This document shows positions 7,607-15,379 of a stretch of 34,127 nucleotides of DNA, in pieces. The DNA is taken from the NCBI GenBank assembly GCA_964636865.1, contig CAZWVJ010000017.1, positions 1 through 34,127 of the forward strand, written 5' to 3'. A model generated the notes under the pieces. The model was not told the DNA's origin. It did not search any database and was given only the letters and a program-made list of their open reading frames with translations. The translations under genes and the position numbers were made by a program. The first letter of the stretch is position 1, and each line of letters starts with the position of its first letter. This DNA is from B1SED10-75 sp964636865 (GTDB lineage: Bacteria > Bacillota > Dethiobacteria > DTU022 > PWGO01).

Positions 7607-9211
7607 ATGGCTGAGGAAGCAGTGCAGGTTATAACTTATGATGTGGGAACCACTGGAATGAAAACTTGCCTGTTTGAAATTGGGAAGGAAATAAAACTGC
7701 TGGATTCGGAGATGGCCGAATACGGGCTTTACATCCTGGAAGGAGGCGGAGCGGAACAAGACCCGGAAGAGTGGTGGCAGGCAATGTGTGAGTCTACCCG
7801 CCGGCTTTTAGAGAAAACGGGAACTGATCCCCGCTCAATTGCCGGTATTTCCTTTTGTTCCCAGCTGCAGGGTTTGGTGCTGGTGGATGAGGAAGGTCGT
7901 CCGGTGCGGCGCATGATGAGCTACATGGATCAGCGGGCCAGGCAGGTGATGCATGAGCATATGTCCCACGGTTTACAATTCTCCGGGGTAAATGTTTTTA
8001 AATTATTAAAATCAATCCGGGAGACGGGGGCGGTTTCAGCCAGCGCCAAAGATCCGGTTTGGAAGTATAAGTGGGTGGAAAAGCATGAACCGGAAAATTT
8101 CCGACGCACCCATAAGTGGCTTGACGTGAAGGAGTTCCTGATTCTCCGCAGCACCGGCGAATTTATAAGGACGGAAGATTCTGCTTTTGCCTCCCTCCTC
8201 TACAATATCCGGGAAGGCCAAAAGGGTTGGAGCCGCGCAGTATGCGATATGATCGGCGTTAATATGGATCACCTTCCCCCCATCATTAAATCGGTGGATA
8301 AAGCCGGTGAAATAACGACTTCAGCTGCACCGGAACTGGGCTTGCCCGTGGGAACGCCTGTTTTTGGGGGAGGTGGGGATTCATCCTTGATAGGCGTAGG
8401 CGCCGGGGCGGTGGAACCCGGGGATACCCATATTTATACGGGAACTTCCGGTTGGGTTTCTACGGTGGTGGAAAATCCTGTCTTGGATCCCGTGGCCATG
8501 ATTGCGGCTATAGTTGGCGCCCAACCCGGGAAGTTCAACTATTTCGCCGAGATGGAAACAGCGGGAAAATGCCTGGAGTGGGTGAAAGACAACCTGGCCC
8601 TGGATGAAATCGGTATTTACATGCAAAAGACGCTGGTTAACGAATCCAGGGAATCATTGTATGCCAGCCTTTATGATTTTATAATGGAGATGGTGGATAG
8701 TGTACCTGTAGGCGCGGGTGGCGTTATCTTTACTCCCTGGCTGCACGGCAACCGATGCCCCTTTGAGGATTCCTACGCCAGAGGGATGTTTTTCAATATC
8801 AGCCTGGAGACCGGCAAGCTGGAAATGATGCGGGCAGTTTTGGAAGGAGTTTGTTTCCACCTTCGCTGGATGCTGGAGGCGCATGAAAAAAAGGTTAAAG
8901 CTTCCGAAGTTTTGCGCTTTGTGGGGGGAGGCGCCTTGTCGGATGTAACCTCCCAGGTGTTAGCTGATATAACGGGTAGATCGGTGGAAACGGTGGATAA
9001 CAGCCAAAATGTAGGTGCGGTAGGGGCAGCCATTGTAGTGGGGGTCGGCCTCGGCATTTTGGATTCTTTTGAAACAGCCAAAGAATTTGTGTCCGTAAAA
9101 AAGAAATTCTCTCCCGACCCACAGCACAAGGAAACCTACGACCGCAACTACCGGGTCTTCAAAAACCTTTACCCAAACAACCAAAAAAACTTTAAACAAC
9201 TAAACGAATAA
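7607..9211 (+). CDS. FGGY-family carbohydrate kinase (xylulokinase-like)
   Basis: This is a 534-residue cytoplasmic sugar kinase. The N-terminal ATPase-fold motif YDVGTTGMK (11-19) binds phosphate, DQRAR follows at about 108-112, and the C-terminal FGGY half shows IYTGTSGWVS, WLHGNRCPFED and the nucleotide-binding FVGGGALSD with NVGAVGAA near the end. Length and motif order match xylulokinase, gluconokinase and AI-2 kinase relatives; substrate specificity cannot be read from these motifs. The ATG is preceded by GAGAGGAGGACTAAT. It follows the TetR gene by 75 bases in the same direction and probably belongs to the same unit. With the class II aldolase it makes a plausible kinase-then-aldolase pathway for a sugar or polyol. 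Confidence 0.87.
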   Translation: MAEEAVQVITYDVGTTGMKTCLFEIGKEIKLLDSEMAEYGLYILEGGGAEQDPEEWWQAMCESTRRLLEKTGTDPRSIAGISFCSQLQGLVLVDEEGRPVRRMMSYMDQRARQVMHEHMSHGLQFSGVNVFKLLKSIRETGAVSASAKDPVWKYKWVEKHEPENFRRTHKWLDVKEFLILRSTGEFIRTEDSAFASLLYNIREGQKGWSRAVCDMIGVNMDHLPPIIKSVDKAGEITTSAAPELGLPVGTPVFGGGGDSSLIGVGAGAVEPGDTHIYTGTSGWVSTVVENPVLDPVAMIAAIVGAQPGKFNYFAEMETAGKCLEWVKDNLALDEIGIYMQKTLVNESRESLYASLYDFIMEMVDSVPVGAGGVIFTPWLHGNRCPFEDSYARGMFFNISLETGKLEMMRAVLEGVCFHLRWMLEAHEKKVKASEVLRFVGGGALSDVTSQVLADITGRSVETVDNSQNVGAVGAAIVVGVGLGILDSFETAKEFVSVKKKFSPDPQHKETYDRNYRVFKNLYPNNQKNFKQLNE

Positions 9212-9225
9212 AAAAAGTAAAAAAA

Positions 9226-9311
9226 GCTGTCAGACCTTGACATTGACAAAAAAAGAATTCAGAAAATTTCAGGCCTAAATTGTTTTTTATTTCAAGAAAG
9301 GCGCCTGACAC
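9226..9311. repeat. MITE-like repeat, second family, copy 1
   Basis: GCTGTCAGACCTTGACATTG at the left and GGCGCCTGACAC at the right are inverted ends. Inside are AATTTCAGGCCTAAATTGTT and a TTTATTTCAAG segment that also occur in copies at 27367 and 27543. A partial hairpin copy, GGTGTCGGTCCTTGACTTTG, follows at 9355-9374. Confidence 0.6.
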
Positions 9312-9391
9312 GAAGTATTGACATACCGGAGCAATTTTGAATAATCAGAAAAAAGGTGTCGGTCCTTGACTTTGACTCAGGGGGTGTGGTG

Positions 9392-9655
9392 TTGTCCAAG
9401 CGAAGCCTGACCGTGGATTTGCACCCTATATACAACCAGGGAGATAAAATTGATGAAGAGCTGGAAAATGCCATGCAAGAAGCAGAGAAGAAAAAGCTTA
9501 AAGAGGTGGAAATTATTTGCGGCAAGGGAAGCGGCCAGCTTAAAAAGCGGGTTTTGCGTTTCCTGGACCGGGAAGATATCCGGGAAAAGTATCACCGCCT
9601 AAAAAAGGATCCTAAAAATTCGGGGAGGGTTTTTGTTTATTTTCGCTGGAAGTAG
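9392..9655 (+). CDS. small Smr-domain protein
   Basis: This is an 87-residue protein that is essentially one Smr domain, the module at the end of MutS2. Seen: VDLHPIY near the N-terminus (the usual DLHG motif with P instead of G), a helix rich in E/K, then EIICGKGSGQLKKRVLRFL, matching the usual HGKGxGxL motif with C in place of H. Smr domains bind or nick branched nucleic acids or RNA. The start is uncertain: the open frame reaches a GTG at 9356, but TTG at 9392 has AGGGGG seven bases upstream and avoids translating a repeat. It is flanked by repeats on both sides. Confidence 0.6.
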   Translation: MSKRSLTVDLHPIYNQGDKIDEELENAMQEAEKKKLKEVEIICGKGSGQLKKRVLRFLDREDIREKYHRLKKDPKNSGRVFVYFRWK

Positions 9656-9659
9656 AAAA

Positions 9660-10015
9660 AACGGTAGAAGTAGAGGAGGTGGAGATAGGAGAAAAGGTAG
9701 AGAAAGTATCANNNNNNNNNNNNNNNNNNNNNNNNNNNNNNNNNNNNNNNNNNNNNNNNNNNNNNNNNNNNNNNNNNNNNNNNNNNNNNNNNNNNNNNNN
9801 NNNNNNNNNNNATAGAAACAGAGGTAGAACCGGATGTATAGGAGGATAGGAGGTAAAAATAAGGGTTAGAAAAAGAGGTAGAGGGTTCGGGAAATAGAGA
9901 TAGCGGTGGGAAAGAACTAGAGGTAGAGGTAGCATAAGGTAGAGAAAGTATCAATAGAAACAGAGGTAGAACCGGATGTATAGGAGGATAGGAGGTAAAA
10001 ATAAGGGTAGACATA
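9660..10015. repeat. purine-rich tandem repeat with 142-bp period, interrupted by gap
   Basis: The strand is almost all G and A with recurring GAGGTAGA. A segment of about 55 bases starting ATAGAAACAGAGGTAGAACC occurs at 9812 and again at 9954 (period 142). AAGGTAGAGAAAGTATCA occurs just before the gap (9694-9711) and again at 9936-9953, directly before the second copy. No coding sequence is supported: frames through it are low-complexity. The flank 10016-10202 holds the acyl-CoA dehydrogenase leader. Confidence 0.8.
9712..9811. other. assembly gap (100 N)
   Basis: Exactly 100 unknown bases, the conventional scaffold-gap placeholder. Both flanks belong to the same tandem repeat, so the true number of repeat units here is unknown. 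Confidence 0.98.
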
Positions 10016-10132
10016 GTGACGGCAGGAGGAATTTTTCTGACAAGACAAACTTGCCAAACTATTTAAAAATCAGTTTTTTTTAGAGCTTATGCAGGGAAAA
10101 ATTTTTTATTAGCGAATATAGTACCTGATTAA

Positions 10133-10173
10133 GTACTTACTAAGTGTATGTACTACTTACATATAAATATAAT
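10133..10173 (+). promoter_or_regulatory. possible operator and -10 region upstream of acyl-CoA dehydrogenase
   Basis: AGTAC (10132-10136) and GTACT (10150-10154) form a short inverted repeat, and TATAAT lies at 10168-10173, 29 bases before the start codon. No convincing -35 at 17 bases was found, so this is weak. Confidence 0.25.
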
Positions 10174-10202
10174 ATTAAATTTAAGGAGGAGATTAAGTTA
10201 TC

Positions 10203-11990
10203 ATGAGTGACAAGGAATTGGCAAAGAAAGGCGGAGGTTTTCTTTTCACCAAAGTAGAACCGGAAGATATTTTTACTCCCGAAGATCTTGATGAGATGCA
10301 TCTTATGGTGAAGAAAACATGTGAGGATTTTGGGTTAAACAAAATTTATCCCCAAACTGATGAAATTGAAGAGAAAAATGAAGAAGTTATTTTGGGTTTA
10401 TTGCGCGAAGCAGGAGAGCTTGGCCTTACCGGAGTAGACATTCCGGAAGAATATGGAGGGGACGATGCCGATAAAATGACTTCGGTCCTGGTTACGGAAG
10501 CGCTTACCTATTCCGGTTCTTTCTCCACTTCTTTCGGAGCCCATACCGGAATCGGTTCTATGCCTATTATTTACTTCGGCAACAAAGATCAAAAAGAGCG
10601 TTACCTGCCTCAACTGGCTACGGTAGAAAAAATTGCGGCTTATGCCCTCACTGAGCCGGAAGCCGGATCTGACGCAATGAATTCTAAAACCACGGCAGTT
10701 CTTTCCGACGACGGCAAATATTACATCCTCAACGGCGCCAAGCAGTATATCACTAATGCTGCCTGGGCAGATATTATCATTGTATATGCCAAAGTAGACG
10801 GCGAACATTTTACCGCTTTTATTGTGGAAAAAGGCGACGGCGTCACCATTGACCCGGAAGAGAAGAAGATGGGTATTAAAGGTTCATCCACCTGCAGCGT
10901 GATTCTGGAAGATTGCTATGTTCCGGTAGAAAATGTCCTGGGTGAAGTAGGCAAGGGACACCACATCGCTTTCAATATTTTAAATATCGGACGCTATAAG
11001 TTGGCTGCCGGCGCTCTCGGTGGTTCAAAGAAAGCCCTCGCCGTTTCCATCGATTATGCATTGCAGCGGGAGCAGTTTAAGCAGCCTATTGCTCAGTTTG
11101 CCCTGATCAAAGGCAAAGTGGCGGATATGGTTATCAAGTCATATGCTATAGAAAGCATGCTTTATCGCACTGCCGGGCTTTTGGAGGATAGAATGAGCGA
11201 AGTGGATATGAATGAAGAAGGAGCTAACCAAAAGGTAAGGGATGCTATCAGGGAATTTACCATTGAATGTTCCATGAACAAAGTTTATGGTTCGGAAGGC
11301 ATGGACTTTGTCGTTGACGAAGCCGTGCAAATCCACGGAGGATATGGCTATGACGAGGAGTATCCGGTAGAGAGGATGTACCGCGATAGCCGTATTAACC
11401 GCATATTTGAAGGAACCAACGAAGTTAACCGGATGCTGGTTCCGGGGACACTCCTTCCCAAAGGCATGAAAGGCGATCTTCCCTTCATGGATGCCGTATT
11501 TGGTTTGAAGGATGAGTTGGAGAAGATTAAAGAGCAGTCCGTTCCTACCGAATCTCCGGACAAAGAAGAATTTATTGTTGACTGCATGAAAAAGCTTGTC
11601 CTTTTAGCTATGGGTAATGCGGGGCGTAAATTTGAGCAGGAAATCGAGAAGGAACAGGAAATATTGGCCACCCTGGCTGATATGAGCATGGAAGTTTTTG
11701 CCGCTGAGAGCGCGCTGCTGCGGGCTCAAAAGATTAAGGCTAACAGCGGTGAAGAAGCGGCAAAGTTCCCCATGATGATGACCCAGATTTTGGTTAGTGA
11801 AATGGTACCCAAGCTTCAGGCCTGGGCAAAAGAAATTATTGCGGCTACTTTTGATGCGGAAAAGGCTGCCAAAACAGAAGCCAGCATTGATTTACTCTGC
11901 CGGACTCATCCCCTCAACATTTACGGCCTGAAGAGGGAAATTGCTGAGGAAGCTTATAACGAAAGAGGTTACTTCATGGAGAGAAGGTAA
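10203..11990 (+). CDS. acyl-CoA dehydrogenase
   Basis: This 595-residue flavoenzyme oxidises acyl-CoA to enoyl-CoA and normally hands electrons to an Etf. Seen: the substrate/FAD signature YALTEPEAGSDAMNSK (about 146-161), the second signature around IHGGYGYDEEYPVERMYRD (about 378-396), and the putative catalytic glutamate E403 in IFEGTNEVNR. The core of about 400 residues is followed by a C-terminal helical extension of about 180 residues, as in the longer FadE/YusJ-like members. ATG start behind AAGGAGGAG, with somewhat wide spacing. It appears to be a single-gene unit closed by a terminator at 12066. Etf genes lie 8 kb downstream and a thiolase is next. Chain-length specificity cannot be told. 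Confidence 0.9.
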   Translation: MSDKELAKKGGGFLFTKVEPEDIFTPEDLDEMHLMVKKTCEDFGLNKIYPQTDEIEEKNEEVILGLLREAGELGLTGVDIPEEYGGDDADKMTSVLVTEALTYSGSFSTSFGAHTGIGSMPIIYFGNKDQKERYLPQLATVEKIAAYALTEPEAGSDAMNSKTTAVLSDDGKYYILNGAKQYITNAAWADIIIVYAKVDGEHFTAFIVEKGDGVTIDPEEKKMGIKGSSTCSVILEDCYVPVENVLGEVGKGHHIAFNILNIGRYKLAAGALGGSKKALAVSIDYALQREQFKQPIAQFALIKGKVADMVIKSYAIESMLYRTAGLLEDRMSEVDMNEEGANQKVRDAIREFTIECSMNKVYGSEGMDFVVDEAVQIHGGYGYDEEYPVERMYRDSRINRIFEGTNEVNRMLVPGTLLPKGMKGDLPFMDAVFGLKDELEKIKEQSVPTESPDKEEFIVDCMKKLVLLAMGNAGRKFEQEIEKEQEILATLADMSMEVFAAESALLRAQKIKANSGEEAAKFPMMMTQILVSEMVPKLQAWAKEIIAATFDAEKAAKTEASIDLLCRTHPLNIYGLKREIAEEAYNERGYFMERR

Positions 11991-12065
11991 GGTGCCACAA
12001 AACAAACAAGGTTTTTGTGGTAAGTTAAGTATGGCAGTAAGTAATTAAGGTGATTATATTTTGTG

Positions 12066-12104
12066 GGGGTAGCATAGGAGAGTGCTACCCCTTCTTTATC
12101 TTTT
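12066..12104 (+). terminator. rho-independent terminator after acyl-CoA dehydrogenase
   Basis: A perfect 9-bp stem GGGGTAGCA (12066-12074) / TGCTACCCC (12083-12091), an 8-base loop, then TTCTTTATCTTTT. A weaker CCACAAAA...TTTTGTGG hairpin lies just after the stop codon. Confidence 0.8.
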
Positions 12105-12120
12105 AACCGTTTTTCACTAG

Positions 12121-12235
12121 CACTACAGCGAAAGATTATAGAATGAGCGTTCCGTAGCGAAGCGAAGGCCGCGAGCCAATGGAGGCAAAGGAACCGTCCC
12201 CGTGCCTTGCGTGCCTTAAAAGTTTCGCTGTAGTG
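12121..12235. repeat. 115-bp element with perfect 13-bp inverted ends around a GGAACCGTCCCC unit
   Basis: CACTACAGCGAAA (12121-12133) and TTTCGCTGTAGTG (12223-12235) are perfect inverted repeats. Between them lie GCGTTCCGTAGCGAAGCGAA and the core GGAACCGTCCCC (12190-12201), flanked by GGCAAA and GTGCCTT. The rest of 11991-12457 has the upstream terminator, a TTAATC/GATTAA inverted repeat at 12368-12383 that could be an operator for the thiolase, and no gene. Confidence 0.7.
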
Positions 12236-12457
12236 ATAGTTTCTTAACTGATTCTTAACCGGTTCTTCTAAAAAAAAGGAAAAATTATTAAATTCGTAGA
12301 ATTGCTCAATGGTATATTTACTCATTTTTTTACTCAGGTTTTATCCTGGCAAGAGTTGTTACCATAATTAATCGGGTGATTAAGCCTTCACGCAAGCGCA
12401 TAACATCTGATTGATTGCTTAATTGTTTAATTAAATTTGAAGCAAGGAGGAAAAACG

Positions 12458-13642
12458 ATGGAAAAAGTTTATGTAGTAGGCGCGGCCAGAACTCCGGTGG
12501 GCAGTTTTGGCGGGGCCCTCAAAGATGTGAATGCAGTAGAACTCGGGCGTATAGCTATTGCCGAATCATTGCAAAGGGCAGGGGTTGAGGCGTCTGAGGT
12601 AGAGGAAGTCCTTCTGGGAAATGTTTTACAGGCAGGGCTGGGTCAAAACCCTGCACGCCAGGCGGCAATAAATGCCGGTATTCCCGTAGAAGTGCCGGAG
12701 ACCACCGTCAATAAGGTTTGTGGGTCCGGTTTAAAGGCTATTGCCATGGGTGCACAGTCCATTATGCTGGGGGATGCTGAGTTAATAGTAGCCGGCGGCA
12801 CAGAAAGTATGAGCCAGGCCCCCTACCTGGTGCCGGCAGCGCGCTGGGGCGGACGCATGGGAGATTTAAAGATGGTGGATTCCATGATTAAAGACGGGCT
12901 GTGGTGCGCTTTTGGCAATTATCATATGGGTGTGACGGCGGAAAATGTAGCCGAGGATTATGGGATTACCCGGGAAGAACAGGATAGTTTTGCCGTAAAC
13001 AGCCAGGAAAAAGCAATTAATGCCATTGATGCGGGAAAGTTTCAAGAAGAAATTGTGCCGGTGACGATACCCCGCAAAAAAGGTGAAGATATCACAGTAG
13101 ATACCGATGAGCATCCCCGGCGGGGAACCACCCTGGAAAAGATGGCTGCGCTGCCCCCTGTTTTTAAAAAGGAGGGAGGGACCGTTACCGCCGGAAATGC
13201 ATCGGGCATTAACGACGGCGCCGGAGTGGTGGTGCTGGCTTCGGCTTCCAAGGTAGAGAAGCTCGGGTTGACTCCCATGGTGGAGATAGCTAACTATGCT
13301 TCCGCGGGAGTGGAGCCCAGGATAATGGGAACGGGGCCGATTTCTGCCTGCCGCCGCCTGTTTGAAAAGGCAGGCGTAACTGCCGATGATGTGGATCTTT
13401 TCGAGCTGAACGAAGCTTTCGCTTCCCAGGCTATCAGCGTGATGCGTGATTTAAATGTTAATCCTGAAATAACCAACGTTAACGGTGGGGCCATTGCGCT
13501 GGGACACCCCATAGGCGCCAGCGGTGCCCGCATCTTTATTACCCTCATCCATGAAATGTCCAAAAGGAAGAGCAAAACGGGGGTGGCTTCACTTTGCATC
13601 GGAGGCGGACAGGGTGTTGCTTCTCTGGTGAGGGCTCCTTAA
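12458..13642 (+). CDS. acetyl-CoA acetyltransferase (thiolase)
   Basis: This 394-residue thiolase either joins two acetyl-CoA to acetoacetyl-CoA or runs in reverse in beta-oxidation. The full catalytic set is visible: nucleophile C88 in NKVCGSGLKAI, H350 in GHPIGASGARI, and C380 in SLCIGGGQG, with FELNEAFA before the C-terminal half. Length is typical of AtoB/ThlA enzymes. The ATG at 12458 is chosen over an upstream TTG at 12437 because AAGGAGG ends 7 bases before it. It is separated from the acyl-CoA dehydrogenase by a terminator, so it has its own promoter. No hydratase or hydroxyacyl-CoA dehydrogenase gene is in the window, so the rest of a beta-oxidation or butyrate pathway must lie elsewhere. 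Confidence 0.93.
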   Translation: MEKVYVVGAARTPVGSFGGALKDVNAVELGRIAIAESLQRAGVEASEVEEVLLGNVLQAGLGQNPARQAAINAGIPVEVPETTVNKVCGSGLKAIAMGAQSIMLGDAELIVAGGTESMSQAPYLVPAARWGGRMGDLKMVDSMIKDGLWCAFGNYHMGVTAENVAEDYGITREEQDSFAVNSQEKAINAIDAGKFQEEIVPVTIPRKKGEDITVDTDEHPRRGTTLEKMAALPPVFKKEGGTVTAGNASGINDGAGVVVLASASKVEKLGLTPMVEIANYASAGVEPRIMGTGPISACRRLFEKAGVTADDVDLFELNEAFASQAISVMRDLNVNPEITNVNGGAIALGHPIGASGARIFITLIHEMSKRKSKTGVASLCIGGGQGVASLVRAP

Positions 13643-13854
13643 ATAATGGAGTATGAATCATAAAAAAAGGGCTCTTGACACAATTTGCCACCGATTGAAC
13701 ATTAATCCTGAAATAAAGGTTCTTGAAATATTTTCGAAGATTACACGTTATTGATAAGGGCAGTAAATATTGGCAATAAGTATTGCTCATAAGTATTGAT
13801 AATTATAAAGCCGGTAATTATTGATCAATCAAATAACAGAAGTGTTTTGGGGTA

Positions 13855-13863
13855 TGATATAAT
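13855..13863 (+). promoter_or_regulatory. candidate extended -10 promoter for sel operon
   Basis: TGATATAAT is an extended -10 (TGN plus TATAAT) 57 bases before selA, with no clear -35. The space 13643-13919 otherwise holds short repeats of AAGTATTG and no gene. Confidence 0.35.
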
Positions 13864-13919
13864 ATTTAGAAACAGGATATAGTTAACATAACATATATCC
13901 GCGATAACGGGGTGTAACT

Positions 13920-15347
13920 GTGAGTTTTCGGCAAGATTATTTACGTTCTCTACCGGCGGTGGATGTGTTATTACAGGAGAAGCCGCTAAGTGAGCTTGCG
14001 GAAAGGCTGCCGCGGAAATTAATCCTTCAATCTGCCCAGGAGGTTATTGATTATTATCGCCGCTGCATCATGGATGCTGAAACCGCAGCCGACCTGGAAA
14101 ATTTGAAAATTGTGCCTGCGGAGCTGGCCGAGGAGGCTGCTTTCAAAGCGGAATACCGTGCGGGAACCAGTTTGCGTGCAGTCATTAATGCTACCGGGAC
14201 AATACTGCATACCAACCTCGGACGTGCCCCGCTTCCCCAGTCTGCAGTGGACGCCTTGGCCGACACGGCGGGAACTTACTGCAACCTGGAATATTCGCTG
14301 GAGACGGGCGAAAGGGATTCGCGTATGGCGCACCTGGAAGAGTTGTTGTGTGAGCTCACCGGGGCGGAAGATGCCCTGGTAGTAAATAATAACGCTGCTG
14401 CCGTGTTCCTGGTGCTAAATACTCTGGCTTCCGGCAGAGAGGTGATTGTGTCCCGCGGGCAGCTGGTAGAGATAGGCGGTTCTTTTCGCATCCCTGATGT
14501 AATGAGTTCCAGCGGCGCCCGGTTGGTAGAGGTGGGCACAACCAACAAGTGTTATCCCGGTGATTATGAAGCGGCCATAAGCGAGGAAACAGCTTTACTG
14601 CTCAAGGTGCACACCAGCAACTACCGTATTATGGGATTTACCCGTGAAGTAGAACGAAAGGATATGGTTGAACTGGGCCGCCACGCCGGAATTTCCGTTA
14701 TGGAAGATTTGGGAAGTGGAACCCTGCTTGATCTTGCTTCCCCCGAATTGCCTCCGGAGCCAACGGTGCCGGAGTGCCTGGATGCCGGCGTATCCGTAGT
14801 TACTTTTAGCGGCGACAAACTGCTGGGCGGCCCCCAGGCGGGAATTATTTTGGGGAAGAAGGAAATTATCGAGCAGCTGCACCACAACCAACTTTTAAGG
14901 GCTTTACGGGTGGACAAACTAACTATTGCCGCCCTGGAAAATACCCTGCGCCTTTACTTTGATCCCCACACTGCCCTGGATGAAGTTCCCGTGCTGAGAA
15001 TGCTGAAGCGGGAAAAAGAGGATTTAAAGCGCCAGGCCATTGAATTACAGCGCCTTTTGCAAAATGAACTGCAACATCAGCAGCAGGGAGAATGGGAAAT
15101 AATGGAAGGAACTTCCACCGTGGGGGGCGGGGCGTTTCCCCTGGCCGAACTCCCCACCTATTTGGTTTCTTTTAAGGCGGAAGGCATTTCCCTGGCGGAT
15201 TTGGCTCGCGAGCTGCGTTTTGCCGATCCCCCCGTAATTGTGAGGTTACAGCATGATTGCCTGCTGATGGATGTGCGGACGATCTTGAGCGGGCAGGAAG
15301 AACAGATAGTATCGGCGATGCGAAATGCTTTAGATAAACTGGCGTAA
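13920..15347 (+). CDS. selA: L-seryl-tRNA(Sec) selenium transferase
   Basis: This 475-residue PLP enzyme converts seryl-tRNA(Sec) to selenocysteinyl-tRNA(Sec) using selenophosphate. Seen: INATGTILHTNLGRAPLP (about 87-104), characteristic of SelA, a central EVGTTNKCYPGDYE segment, and SGDKLLGGPQAG with the PLP lysine K300. Length is normal. The start is a GTG behind CGGGGTGTA. It is the first gene of selA-selB-selD, with 32 bases to selB. The selenocysteine tRNA gene selC was not found in the window. Confidence 0.96.
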   Translation: MSFRQDYLRSLPAVDVLLQEKPLSELAERLPRKLILQSAQEVIDYYRRCIMDAETAADLENLKIVPAELAEEAAFKAEYRAGTSLRAVINATGTILHTNLGRAPLPQSAVDALADTAGTYCNLEYSLETGERDSRMAHLEELLCELTGAEDALVVNNNAAAVFLVLNTLASGREVIVSRGQLVEIGGSFRIPDVMSSSGARLVEVGTTNKCYPGDYEAAISEETALLLKVHTSNYRIMGFTREVERKDMVELGRHAGISVMEDLGSGTLLDLASPELPPEPTVPECLDAGVSVVTFSGDKLLGGPQAGIILGKKEIIEQLHHNQLLRALRVDKLTIAALENTLRLYFDPHTALDEVPVLRMLKREKEDLKRQAIELQRLLQNELQHQQQGEWEIMEGTSTVGGGAFPLAELPTYLVSFKAEGISLADLARELRFADPPVIVRLQHDCLLMDVRTILSGQEEQIVSAMRNALDKLA

Positions 15348-15379
15348 GCCGGCTTAAATTATAAGGCGGAGTGATAATT

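Noticed and set aside
9612..10014. Open frames through the gap and purine-rich repeat on both strands
   Set aside because: Low-complexity translation, N run and no ribosome sites; not protein-coding.
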